Positions 1 through 9,958 of a stretch of 34,538 nucleotides of DNA are shown here, in pieces. Each line of letters starts with the position of its first letter. The first letter of the stretch is position 1. Where the stretch lies: assembly GCA_019649035.1 (NCBI GenBank), contig BMAT01009340.1, forward strand, positions 234,401 through 268,938, written 5' to 3'. The notes under the pieces are model-generated. The model was not told the origin of the DNA and did no database searches. It saw only the letters and a list, made by a program, of their open reading frames with translations. The DNA is from Elysia marginata (taxonomy: Eukaryota; Mollusca; Gastropoda; Plakobranchidae). The position numbers and the translations under genes are program-made.

Positions 1-781
1 ATTTTTACAGTTCTAAATTAATTTCAAGATTGGCTAGACCATATAAGAACTTTGGAGGCGTAGCTGGCTATTCAAGATAGTCAATAAAACCGCTTCAGTA
101 TTGTACGGATTTATTACTTTTGCTTTGAAAATTAGGAAACTGTTAATCGGCAACTAAATGTGTGTAGTTAATACTACTACGAAGCAAGATCATTTCATTG
201 AAGCCAAACATATCATCAATGTTCCAAGGTCATGCCAACTTGTAGGGCAGTTAGAAATGCCGTAGAGTTCTCCACACTTGATGTGCTGACAGTACATCTC
301 AGACCTCTCGAAGTATTCTTGTTCATAGATTTTCTTTTTACACACAGTTGCGATAGCCATTCAACAAAGGCTGTTTTAGGGACGCGAATGACATTGATTC
401 TGACCAAAATCTACGTCACAACTTGGGAAAAAAATCTCTTTCGGCTTCCTTCTTGCAAATTGCCCATCCCTTTTAAAACAAAATAGAAAAAAAAATATTA
501 CGCAGTTTAATTAGAGCGTTGTAACTTAAAGGCCACTTTTAATATACAGTTCCGCACCATTGGGTAGATTGGGCTTACTTTTTCCAAAAAATTAAAAAGA
601 TGAAGTTACTCTTTGTTGAGGGCTATGGAAATAAAAGAATATTAAAAACTCATCCCACGTTTTCAATCTGTCATACCTTTAAAATATTTGGAAAGTTTAC
701 AGTAAATATCGCCGTAATTTTTTTGTTAATGCTTATTTTGTTTTATTAGTACAGAAATAGAATCAAAGTTCAAACTTTGTT
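1..781. other. Unassigned AT-rich sequence
   Basis: No recognisable gene, RNA or repeat. Between about 216 and 486 both strands carry short open frames (63 and 84 codons) that overlap each other. Neither shows a known motif, and they are most easily explained as chance. Confidence 0.5.
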
Positions 782-836
782 TTGTTTGTTGTTGTTGCTG
801 TTGTTGTTGTTGTGTTGGTTGTTTTTTTTTTTTGCT
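782..836. repeat. GTT-rich microsatellite
   Basis: Imperfect (GTT)n with TTTG, GCT and GTGTTG interruptions, ending in a T-run. It is one of about ten GTT-rich tracts in the window, all with GTT on the plus strand. Confidence 0.85.
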
Positions 837-2385
837 GTGTTTTTTTAAAGATTTATATATAATTCGCAAACTTGTTAGGTTTTCAGTGAAGGAAAAAAAT
901 CAGATTATTCATATTCAGTTGCGGGCTTTTTCGGTATTATCATGTAAGTCGTAAGACTCTTCAGAGCTTTATTTTTATGATTTTCGGTTTTTGATGTGGT
1001 AAAAGCAAATAAAAATATATGTATTACATTTAAGACGAAGTGAAGAATTCAGACAAAATCTCATGGCTCATTAACATCTAAAGAGAACGCTAAACGTTCG
1101 ATCTCATGAAAAAGCTGCTTTTTTAGGCTGTATGCTATTAGTCATAACATCTAAAACCAAACAAAACTCGAAAGTAGACTATGGTCGCTCTAGCGAATGA
1201 AATCTAGGTCTCGAATGAAAAGATATCTACTTTAGGTTTTTTGAAGCTTGCTTTTGAAAAATGTACTTTGAAGTGTGAATTTGGCATCGATCCTAGGCAG
1301 ATCTTCGAGAGCAGCATCTTTCACAAATTTGAGCTGTTTATAAAGCAAAGTTGCTAGAAATGGAGGCAAATCGTCCAAGTGTAAAGCATTATGTGGCCTC
1401 TAACTAATGCACTGTCCTCCGGTAATTTTTTTCCTTTTTTCTTATATTAGGCTTACGTTTTACCACGACTCTTGGGTGTCGGTTGCTACGTTAAAGATCT
1501 GAAGGATCCGGTAGTAGAACAAGCATTACAGTTTATGTTCAGTTTTAACCATACCGCTTCACATTAAACTTAAATTTTCTTTTTAATATGAATCCCCTGC
1601 GCATTTTCTGACTGTGTTATATACTCGGCGCATATTTATACTACGGTACTCACATAGTGAAACTGTATTTTAGAATATCAACATGGGACACTACTTTTTG
1701 TAAGTAGATAAAGATAAAAATGTTGCGCAGGCTAGACCAGAAATTAATTCTGTGGAAATCACGAAACGGAAGATATTCACTTAGTTCTTTTTAACAAAAC
1801 TATAAAAGTAACAAATGTAGGCCTACATTACACTAATACAAAAATTATGCATAACAGGTTTTTTGAAAGCTGGAAACCATTGTCTCTATAGTACTTGTTT
1901 TGTTTATTTATTATGGTTCATTGGAAGCTGTAGTTTAGCTTGGTCCATCCTAACTTAATACTCTTTAACAACAATCGCTGATTTTGATTTCAAATACACA
2001 TTGTATTGTGTGATGTTTTTCTGTGAAGCTGTGACAGAAGAAGGAGGACAAGGGGAGAACAATTGGGCCGTGATACAAAGACAATACCGGTAACTGTGAT
2101 AATTTTGAGATGGGTATACTTGAAAAATAATCAACCTGTCACTTCTAAGAAACGTGTGCAATAGCAAAAAGGGTTAAGTTCTGGGTTCATAGGCATTAAT
2201 TTTGTAAACGTAATTAACCAGACTATAGCTTGCCTTATCTTTGTCCAAATATTAAGTAGCTGTAAAATTTCGAAAGTTCAAAAAGTTCGTCTTTTTTTTC
2301 AAATGAACGAATATTCAGTATACGCGTATATTTTTGTAGTTATGTCAAAGAAATTATGTCATTACTGTGACTTGCTGGCAGTGGT
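837..2385. other. Unassigned AT-rich sequence
   Basis: I see no coding signal here. A GTAGGCCTAC palindrome lies near 1816. The minus-strand frame at 1955-2167 (70 codons) has no recognisable motif and no flanking splice or promoter support. Confidence 0.5.
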
Positions 2386-2439
2386 GGTGTCGATAGTCAT
2401 GATGATAATGATGAGTGGTGGTTGTAGTAGTGGCTATAT

Positions 2440-2529
<90 letters not shown>

Positions 2530-2700
2530 GTGGTAGTAGAGGAAGTGGGAATATTCATGATGATGATGGTGATGATGATGAGTAGTGGTAGAGGTAGTGT
2601 CGACATCCATGATGATGATATGAGCGGTGGTAGTGGTAGCAGAGATATTGATGATGATGATGATGATGATGGTGATAATAAAGAAGAAGAAAAGGAGGAG
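2386..2700. repeat. Compound (GAT)n microsatellite/minisatellite
   Basis: Long GAT runs, the longest at about 2439-2529, alternate with four related spacer units that each begin like GATGAGTGGTRGT and end in ATATT or GACATC before the next GAT run. The array therefore has two levels of repetition. It creates Asp-rich frames on the plus strand and His-rich or Ser-rich frames on the minus strand, which are by-products of the repeat. A GAA/GGA-rich tail follows to about 2706. Confidence 0.92.
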
Positions 2701-2706
2701 GAGAAG

Positions 2707-3455
2707 GTGGTGTTAGAGAACGATAACAGTTGCTGGTTGCTATCCGATGGTCCAGTGAAGAAGCAATCATGATTGTCGCGACTTCCAATCATCTCCTGAA
2801 GTGATTGACAAGTGTTTCCGTTTTCAGCAAGAACTGGCGGATTGAATGACAGGACCCACTCTCAATGGACCAATACGTGTCTACCGTAAAAATAAGTCTA
2901 CAGAAAAGTGAGCACTGACAAAAGGATAAAAGAGCCCTCAAGACAGTGGATAAATTCCTTGCTTATTCAATCAATTCCCATTTTCTTCTTTTGGTTTTGA
3001 AAAATAATTCAATATTGCCTTGAAACAAAATATTTTATTATCTTCCCAGGGTAAAAAAGCATCGAGTATCCTAGCGAATGTTTTTTGGTTTCTTGACCTT
3101 TTGTTGTTGTTTTTTTTTTTCTTGCCCCATAGTGTGATTGCTGGAACTATCAATGGTTTATTTTTCATCGAAACCGAAATCCTATGACATTTTTAAAGTA
3201 GCATAATGGGTGTTTTTCAATTTTTTGTAAAATGAAAACATTATGTAAATATTTTATTAACCTTTTAAAAGAAGCGCATGGTTGAACTACTCATAGTTAG
3301 AGGAAGTTTTTCTTTGTGATATCATAAAAAAATTTGATGCGACGATTTGCTCACATTCATATAGAAATTTGTTGGGTTTTTTTTTTTTACAAAAGCGGCT
3401 TATAGTTTGGATCGTCATAGTGCTTACCAAAATGCAAATTAAAACATGTCATCGT
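2707..3455. other. Unassigned AT-rich sequence
   Basis: No gene or repeat family recognised. A short TTG/T tract lies near 3102-3121. The minus-strand frame at 2971-3168 (65 codons) is Lys/Asn-rich as expected from base composition. Confidence 0.5.
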
Positions 3456-3610
3456 CCTCTCTCGCTCTCTCTATCTATCTATCTATCTATCTCTTTCTTT
3501 CTCTCTCTCTTTCTCTCTTCCTATCTTTCTCTCTCTCTTCCTCTCTCGCTCTCTCTATCTTTCTCTTTCTACCCATCCACTTTCTCGTTCGCTCTCTCGC
3601 CCCCCCCCCT
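3456..3610. repeat. CT/CTAT/CTTT microsatellite with C9 run
   Basis: Pyrimidine tract of CTCT, CTAT (five units near 3472-3492) and CTTT variants, ending in nine C at 3601-3609. It generates a spurious Ser/Leu-rich frame. Confidence 0.92.
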
Positions 3611-3699
3611 CTATAGATTACCAATAAACATTAACAATAACAGGGTTTGTTTTATAAATCTCAGTTATACCAAGCAAAGCTTGGGTAGCCTAAAATAAG

Positions 3700-4020
3700 T
3701 GGGTGTGGCCGAACCAACCGCGGCCGATGTTGATCGAACACTGACCCTGGCTCTTTACCCCTCGTCCCCTCTTCTGCTGTCTCGAGAGATCATCGTCGAC
3801 CATAAAATACAATGTTTCTGGTTTCCATCAGTAAAGAGAGGAAATTAAACAGAGGCCATTTTATGGTGGCCATCTTCCCAGCCCAGAGCTATATTTATGG
3901 GAGTTGTCGAGAGGGAAGTGGTTAGCTCTGTCCTCTGTAAGCATCCACAGTTTTGGACAAAAAAATAAAGAAGAGCGATTTCTCTCAACGGGCTGGGGAA
4001 ATAGTATCGGCTTTCGGCCT
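3700..4020. other. Less AT-rich patch; possible diverged repeat or regulatory region
   Basis: This stretch is visibly richer in G+C and CpG than its surroundings (for example CCGCGGCCG near 3718). It contains GGCCATTTTATGG and GGCCATCTTCCC; the latter on the reverse strand matches the AAGATGGC core bound by YY1-type factors. It shares three collinear short matches with 14545-14885: ACTGACCCTGGNTCTTTAC, ATCCANNGTTTTGG and CTTTCGGC. It could therefore be a dispersed repeat rather than a promoter. No open frame of note crosses it. Confidence 0.3.
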
Positions 4021-4291
4021 TTATTGCTGTAATATTTGTTATTGCTTAAAATATTTGGGGAATTATTCTTTAGCTGCCTTTTCTAAGGACTAAAGGAATG
4101 ACATTTACTGCGTTGATTTTACGAAAAAACCCTCATCGTTGACGACTTTCGTGGGAGTAGAGGTGCATTAGTTCTCTTTTGAAGTTTTGGATTTTCGATA
4201 CCTTTAAAGTAAATAAAGAGTAGAGAGAATGACATAAACATATTATGAGCTTCTTATTCACTGTTGCTCTTTTTTATCTGAGAGTTTTACT

Positions 4292-4335
4292 GTTTCTTTG
4301 TTTGTTTGTTTGTTTGTTTGTTTGTTGTTGTTTAT
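4292..4335. repeat. (TTTG)n microsatellite
   Basis: About seven tandem TTTG units followed by GTTGTTG. The surrounding 4020-4850 holds nothing else I can identify beyond another TTG-rich tract at about 4660-4685. Confidence 0.9.
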
Positions 4336-4851
4336 TTGTATTCGTTTTTGTTGCTAAAGGAACTTTGTCGCGGTTGAAATTTGCCAACCTTTCTTAAATT
4401 TTATTATTTAAAAGCAAACTAAGTGCGAATTAACTCAGAGTAAACGTTATTTGGTTCATACATCTTAAACTGTTTCTAGATTTTTTTTTAAGAAACATGT
4501 TTTTCTACAACAATGAATAAATTGTCAGACAGGAGTCTTTTAGAATAGTTTTAAGTTTCAAATACAAGTCTAGTGCACAAAAAAAAACTTTGCCTTTCAA
4601 TCCCTGGTACTCAAAAAATTTCTTGAATGATTCTAAAATAAAAAAAACTGTTTTATTTTTGTTGTTGCTTTTTGTTGTTGTTGTATTCATTTTCATTACT
4701 ATAACAGAAGACTGACAGCATCACCCTGGTAATAAAATTTACAAACCATTCAAACGTATATAAACTCTTTTCGATACAAAATATTCATAACTATATCAAT
4801 TCCCTATGTGTTTTCCGAGATATGGGAGTCGGCTTTAGGTTTTTTTAAGTA

Positions 4852-5057
4852 GGCCTATAAGCATCACGATTTTCATAAAATTAAAAAAGCATAATTATTT
4901 GCAGAGATCATAGACCATTCTAAATGCCCTCTTACATCAATTTAGAGGGATTTGAAATGGATAAGCCAATTTTACCAATTTTTAAGGGCCGCCCTTCCAC
5001 ATACAAAAAAAAAAGCTTTTTTTGGCTGAAAAATGACCTCTTCTTCTATTATGATAT
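4852..5057 (+). repeat. Direct repeat copy R1 (~190 bp family)
   Basis: First of three diverged direct copies. Diagnostic shared words are GCAGAGATCATAGACCATTC, AAATGCCCTCTTACATCAATT, GATTTGAAATGGATA and a CTTC..ATTATNATA end. It aligns end to end with 5422-5617 and 5757-5950. No open frame is conserved among the three, so it behaves as a non-coding repeat. Confidence 0.85.
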
Positions 5058-5184
5058 GAAAAAATAAGAAGAAAAGGAATCAACATTGGAAATTTTAGCC
5101 TAGAAGCTAGATTATGAGTAAATCTACATACATTGCTAGATTGGTTTTCAAGCACAATAATGATCTTACTAATTTAACTAATCC

Positions 5185-5300
5185 TAGATCTAGATCATGA
5201 TTTTCAGGCACAAATGTTCCTACTAATCCTAAACCTAGATTCTAGATCTAGATTTCCCAAAGGGACCTGAGGATGTGATGTAGATCTAGTCAAATCGACA
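5185..5300. repeat. TAGATCTA palindrome cluster
   Basis: Several overlapping CTAGATCTAG-type palindromes lie at about 5187-5200, 5238-5252 and 5278-5289. More occur at about 6668-6685, 6866-6877 and 19601-19614. The word is far more frequent here than expected by chance. Confidence 0.6.
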
Positions 5301-5421
5301 GGGCCCTAGTCATCTGTTTGTAAATCATTTCAGTCAAATCAGATCATGACTTCATGATGCTCTAGGACCTACCTAAAAGTTATTTGTCTTATGCAAAAAA
5401 AAATTAAAATGAAGAGGAAAA

Positions 5422-5617
5422 AGTTTGGATAGACATCACGGTTTTGTCATAAATAAAAAAAGGCATTTAATTATTTGCAGAGATCACAGACCATTCTAAA
5501 TGACCTCTTACATCAGTTTGTGTGATTTGATATGGATAAAGTAATGTTTCCTATTTTAAGCCTCCCATAAAAAAGCCTTTTCTGGCTAAAAGTTCACCTC
5601 TCCTTCCATTATAATAC
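5422..5617 (+). repeat. Direct repeat copy R2 (~190 bp family)
   Basis: Second copy of the family described at 4852-5057. It differs by scattered substitutions (CACAGACCATT, GACCTCTTACATCAGTTTG) and small indels. It starts with AAAGTTTGGATAGACATCACG, which matches the start of R3 (AAACTTGGATAGGCACTATG), so the unit boundary is fairly well set. Confidence 0.85.
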
Positions 5618-5756
5618 TATTTGCGTTTCGCACTGTAATCTTTCATCGTGCAGAAAAAAAATTCCAAAAATTTAATAAGCATCAGCGAACGCATCATGTC
5701 ATGAATGCATTTCGACGTTCAAGTGAAACCGAAAATAGATTTAATATGGAGAAAAA

Positions 5757-5950
5757 ACTTGGATAGGCACTATGATTTTCACATGAATTAAAAAGCATAC
5801 CTATTTGCAGAGATCATAGACCATTCTAAATGCCCTCTTACATCAATTTAGTGTGATTTGAAATGGATAGGCTAATTTTCCCAATTTTTAAGCCCCCTAC
5901 AAAAAAGCCTTTTCTGTCTGAAAGTTCACCTCTCCTTCCATTATAACAAG
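5757..5950 (+). repeat. Direct repeat copy R3 (~190 bp family)
   Basis: Third copy, closest to R1 across the CATAGACCATTCTAAATGCC core. It ends about 60 bp from the 3' end of the mariner transposase remnant, so the repeats may be subterminal or flanking parts of that element. The three copies are unevenly spaced (about 570 and 335 bp). Confidence 0.85.
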
Positions 5951-6008
5951 ATATTTTGATTTTAAGTAACACGCATCTCAGATATATAAAAAAAACAATC
6001 CATAAACT

Positions 6009-6305
6009 TCAGTGCAATCGGTTTTTGAAGTGAACTGTGGTAACTCCTTTCCGCTGTACAACAGTTCTAACTCTTTTGCGCCATGGTGCGATTGACTTTC
6101 TCACTTCCTCAATGCCTATAAAATTGTCTCCAGCACTCCTTAATCTCTAATTCAATTCATTTTCAGGGATGGGAATCAACCGTTTTATGTAGACCTTCTC
6201 AGCAAGCAAGTCCCACATTGCATGGTCCATCGGATTCAAACCTGGAGATTGTGGTGGCCAGTCATCTTTGTCAAATATATCGACTCCTTGATCTATGAGG
6301 AATGA
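6009..6305 (-). pseudogene. Mariner transposase, C-terminal fragment
   Basis: This segment carries the third catalytic block (WPPQSPGLNPMD) and the C-terminal tail. A TAG stop at 6147-6149 interrupts the frame after PENELN, and the same frame then continues with recognisable tail residues (EEVRKSIAPWRKRVRTVV) to TGA at 6009-6011. The DDD-type spacing to the QDG block is 37-39 residues, depending on how many bases at the insertion junction are target duplication. That range would suit a maT/DD37D or DD39D group, but I cannot choose between them. Confidence 0.85.
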
Positions 6306-7003
6306 TTTTGACCTATATCTCCAAAATGTCACGAGGGTCTTGGGGCCAGTGGGGGTTACCATTCAATAACCTCTTCCGCATTCCCGCTATCCCATGTTTA
6401 ATTTTATTTTACGCTATTTCCAATAGGTCTAGAAAGTAGCAGCATTTCATTGGTTGGTAGAAATAGAAATGGCGGATTTTATGTGGGGTGCTGCTTGGGT
6501 TAGATATTATTTAAATAATGTCACTTGAATTTCCTTGCTTCTTGGATCTAGTATTTTTTATGTAAAAGAAATACTCAAATTAGATATGTCTTTCACGGCT
6601 ATAAAGCACAATGGAAGTAATTATTTTTGGATGACAAATTTGAGTGACAACATTTCAGTCATTTTGTTCTAGATCTAGATCTACCGAATGATGTACGAAA
6701 GCCAATCAACATCGATACACCCAGTCCCACTCCCCAGGCAAGACTAGAGAAGGAATTCTGACCTAAAAAGCATCAAGAGAAGTGGGGATTTCATAAAATG
6801 CTATGAAAAGCTGACCCAGGATCGAGTCCAAGGATGGAAACTTGGTTGGTGCCTTATTTGAATCATCTAGATCTAGTCCAACTAAGGCTGTTAAAAGTGA
6901 CCCTAAACAATAATCCAAACAGTACCCCTAATAAAATCCGCCACAAGGCGGTTTGTTGACCCTAAAAGTCAGATGACTATTTCCGAGTAGAAATAGGTCA
7001 AAA
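6306..7003. mobile_element. 698-bp insertion with inverted-repeat ends inside the transposase
   Basis: The segment begins TTTTGACCTATATCTCC and ends GAGTAGAAATAGGTCAAAA. The outer 11 bases are a perfect inverted repeat, and further matches continue inward. It lies exactly between the QDG block and the WPPQSP block of the mariner transposase, and leaving it out restores the same reading frame across the junction. It has no transposase of its own and no recognisable coding content, so it resembles a MITE or other non-autonomous DNA transposon. A target-site duplication is not evident, so the true ends could be a few bases off. It contains the TAGATCTA cluster at about 6668 and a CCGCCACAAGGCGG hairpin near 6940. 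Confidence 0.6.
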
Positions 7004-7535
7004 CCATTGTTGGGTTGCACGACTTGTATGCGCATTAGCACCGTCTTGTTGCAGAATAAAGTCACCTTGAGGATGAAGTTAGTGGGAAGAGATTTTTTAA
7101 ATTAAAGCACAGAGATGTAGTTTTTTGAATTGACCTTCAAAGTTTTCGTATCAAGGAAAATTATCTCGGTTTTTACCATTCCAGCAAACGGCAGCAGAAA
7201 CCTTTTCTTTCTGCGAAAACCAATTCGTTTTGTGGTAAAGCTGTTGCAGAGGGGTGTCCGGCATCATTCTTCTGTAGACACCGCCATTTTGTTTATTTTT
7301 TGGCAATCTATCGAGTAAAACCTTTTTCACCCATCAAGATAATATGCTTGACTTTTCCATCGCTAGATCTGTTCAGAAAAGGCCACGATCGAAGGCTCAT
7401 TTTCTCTTTACATTTTCCATTTTTCTATTAGTCTGGACTCGTTTGTAGGTCTTTAATTTCAGATCCCTTTTTACAATTCTCTGTACAGTGCTTTGGCGTT
7501 GTGCTCTTGATGTCGATGTGTATTTTTTTTTTTTT
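7004..7535 (-). pseudogene. Mariner transposase, N-terminal to second-Asp fragment
   Basis: It runs from the helix-turn-helix region (about 7530) to QQW just before the insertion. Homologous segments lie in at least two frames. Frameshifts occur near 7430 and between 7370 and 7310, and stops interrupt the region of the first catalytic Asp (SEQ instead of the usual SDE). An A13 run on the coding strand (T13 at 7523-7535) sits near the 5' side and may mark one lesion. Confidence 0.75.
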
Positions 7536-7672
7536 GTGAGTTTTGGTAACTTTTTTTAAACACCTGTCCTTTCCTTATTTATGAACAGATTTCATTGATA
7601 TTTGGCGTCTTATTGTAGCAATAATTGATTCATTATATACCGATAAAATTGCACAAAGACTTTTAGAGAAAT

Positions 7673-7953
7673 GCCCTGTTCGTCTCCAAACCTCCTCATT
7701 TCTTACTCTATCGTGCCATTTCATTCTCAGAATACTCCTCATATGTCTTTTCATAAAGGTCTGCACTTTCTTTGTCTGCTCCATGTGTGGCTTTCCAAGT
7801 TTCACAACCATACATCAAAACTGATTTGACGTTCTAATTGTAGAGTCTGATCTTGATCTTTTTAGATATGTTTCCAGCTTTCCAGATCCTTTCTACTTGT
7901 GTGTATGTTGATCTTGCCTTTCCAATTCTTGCCTTAATACCTGCGTTTGTTCC
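7673..7953 (-). pseudogene. Non-LTR retrotransposon, C-terminal ORF fragment
   Basis: On the minus strand GTNAGIKARIGKAR, then VERIWKAGNISKKIKIRLYN, a TAG stop, NVKSVLMYGCETWKATHG, and after a +1 frameshift KKVQTFMKRHMRSILRMKW and NEEVWRRTG. This order (KARIGKAR..F, KIRLYN.NVKSVLLYG.ETW, KIQTF.NRCLR.ILNI.WPD..SNE.LW) is typical of the region after the reverse transcriptase in endonuclease-type LINEs common in molluscs and flatworms. The RT domain itself is missing. The clade (RTE-like or other) is not certain. Confidence 0.8.
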
Positions 7954-8036
7954 AATCAAATGCCAGGTTAAAAATATTTTCATTATTTTTGCAGGGTTGA
8001 AAAAGAAATTGGCCGTGTCCTTCACCCCTAAGTGAA

Positions 8037-9213
8037 TTTGTTTGTTTTTTTTTTGTTGTTTTTTTTTGTAGCTTAAACTTTTCTTTGGAAAATAGACAAG
8101 ATATCAAAACTTAGTTAAGTTGGCCTTCAAATGGTAGAGTGAAACAAACGAAATGAGAAAGTTACTCGCTAAGGCGTGACCTACTTGCTTGTACTTTGGT
8201 CGCTTTGTTCTTGTCTATCTTCGTAAATTTCATAGAAACTTGAAAGACCAGAGACGCTTAAAAGCAAATTTAATTCAACAATTTAATTTTTTTTTATGTT
8301 ATAGTTAACCTATTTGGTCGCATACCGTATTACCATATTAGAGACCTAAAGCACACGCACCGTGTCTCACTACGCGTACGTGAAAATCGGGAAAGCAGAT
8401 CGAGGAAACTATAAAAATAATGAAACCAGTTTCTAAAAATAGACCCACAGACGTTCCCGTCATGCTCACGCGTTGGCTGCTTAAAGTCTGTATTATGATT
8501 AATTAACTCGAGGGAAAAACGGCACGCAATTAAACCTTTTTTAAGAGCTTTAAACTTCCTTAATATGTTAAAGCAAACAGAGACATACATAAACGATCTC
8601 GTGAGAGATAGAAATAAATTATTGTAATAAGTAAAACTATTGTCGACAAAGCTGAGTATCGATTTGTTTGTGTACACCAATAAAATGATAGGGCGTGAAA
8701 TCATTTTTGACAATTGTAGAGAGACAATGAGTGTTTAGGGTATATGTACTTTAACGTCCTTATAGATTTAAGCACGCAAACTTGTGAGAATCAATTTGTT
8801 TTGCGAGACTCAAAGTTCAGTGCACAGTGCTAGTCTGTGCTATCTTAGCCCGCTTATGGTACACACTCTGGGTTCCATCCAGTTAGCAGTTGATCAGTTT
8901 GTGAGTTTAAAACCATTGTGAGAGATTTTGAAATACTACAGAAAATCATTACTAACAGGTTATCGCTTGTTGCTACTTTATTTAGAGATGCTAATTTGAT
9001 ATACCTTTGAAGATTTCAAATGGCGAAGTTTTTTTGGGGGATGACGAAAGTAGTTATGATAATACTAAAACTATGGTTGCAAGTAAAAAGCATGCTACTC
9101 ATTTCTTCTTACCAATATATTTTAATTTATCCCATCTTTGGTTTATTCCCACAGCTATAGATCCCTAGATGTTTCATTAATATGTAAGTTGGGGAGGGGG
9201 ACACCGTTTGCTT
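8037..9213. other. Unassigned sequence
   Basis: It begins with a T/GTT-rich tract (8041-8069). A minus-strand frame of 127 codons at 8330-8713 is one of the longer frames outside simple repeats, but it has no motif I recognise, no splice context I can see and a composition like its surroundings. Confidence 0.45.
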
Positions 9214-9254
9214 TCTTCTTCTTCTTCTTCTTCTTCTTCTTCTTCTTCTTCTTC
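9214..9254. repeat. (CTT)n microsatellite
   Basis: About 13 nearly perfect CTT units, ending 8 bp before the target-site duplication of the adjacent SINE. It belongs to the target site, not to the SINE tail. Confidence 0.93.
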
Positions 9255-9261
9255 CTTATCT

Positions 9262-9587
9262 TCGTACCAAACCACCGACTCTGTGGCCTAGCAGTAAGAC
9301 ACTCGCTCAGAGATCGGGAGGTGCGGGTTCGATCCCCGGCCGAGTCAAACCAAGGACTTTAAAATTGGCATTAGCAGCTGATCCGCCTAGTGTCCGGCAT
9401 TATGGATTTAGTGCTAAGTCTGGTCGGCCCGATGTCAGGATAATATGACTGGGTGTGGTGTATGCAAGCGCTCCTTACATCACAGTGTGGCAGCACGCTT
9501 TCAATTGTCCCAAGCGCCGTCTCTGATATAACCTTGTAGGTGAAAAGAGACTTTAAAATTCAAACAACCAACCAATCGTACCAAACC
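9262..9587 (+). mobile_element. tRNA-derived SINE with perfect 12-bp target-site duplication
   Basis: The body (9274-9575, 302 bp) is flanked on both sides by TCGTACCAAACC (9262-9273 and 9576-9587), a perfect direct repeat. The head is tRNA-like. It has an A box (TGGCCTAGCAGTAAGACAC) near 9284 and a B box (GGTTCGATCCC) near 9327. The first bases, GACTC, pair with the GAGTC that ends the tRNA-like part, so the acceptor stem is partly kept. A non-tRNA body of about 215 bp follows (containing CCGATGTCAGGATAATATGACTG in two halves around 9429-9451), and it ends in a short AAACAACCAACCAA tail. The intact duplication and intact promoter boxes suggest a fairly recent copy. Transcription would be by RNA polymerase III and mobility would rely on a partner LINE not identified here. 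Confidence 0.92.
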
Positions 9588-9689
9588 CAAATTAGCACTA
9601 TTATTTGACCTACAACTGTTACTGCTAATCATTCTGCTTCCATCGATGCTGTTTTTGCTGCTTCTTGTGTTTCAATTTGTGCTATTTAC

Positions 9690-9914
9690 ACTACAACTAC
9701 TACTACTACTATTACTACTACTACTGTTGCTACTGATGCTGCTTCTACTACTGCTAATAATAATGCTACTTATACTACTACTGCTGCTGCTGCTACTACT
9801 ACTATTATAGTACGACTATTACTACTACTACCTTTGCTGCTGCTTTTACTACTACTATACTTCTTCTACTTCTATTGCTTCTACTTCTACTACTACTATA
9901 CTATTAGGACTACG

Positions 9915-9958
<44 letters not shown>

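Larger units (their letters stand above)
6009..7535 (-). mobile_element. Decayed mariner-family (DDD) transposon remnant
   Basis: Reading the minus strand gives, in order, pieces of a Tc1/mariner transposase. A DNA-binding helix-turn-helix part (STVQRIVKRDLKLKTYKR) lies at about 7490-7435. RENEPSIVAFSEQ, the usual region of the first catalytic Asp, lies at about 7402-7370. NKQNGGVY, KTNWFSQK and VSAAVCWNGK follow at about 7300-7155. LQQDGANAHTSRATQQW, with the second catalytic Asp, is at about 7055-7004. DDWPPQSPGLNPMDHAMWD, with the third catalytic Asp, is near 6268-6212. The C-terminal tail (WRKRVRTVV..VHF) ends with TGA at 6009. Frames change several times, and there are in-frame stops plus a 698-bp nested insertion, so it cannot encode a working transposase. 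Asp rather than Glu at the third position marks it as mariner-like rather than Tc1-like. I could not locate the element's terminal inverted repeats. Confidence 0.85.

Noticed and set aside
2303..2792. Asp-rich, His-rich and Ser-rich open frames on both strands
   Set aside because: They are translations of the GAT array in different frames; no unique flanking sequence is conserved or motif-bearing.
7853..8035. Plus-strand 60-codon frame
   Set aside because: It lies opposite the LINE C-terminal relic, which has specific motif support on the minus strand.
9274..9350. Functional tRNA gene
   Set aside because: A and B boxes are present but the anticodon arm and T stem are imperfect, and the segment is joined to a SINE body flanked by a target duplication.
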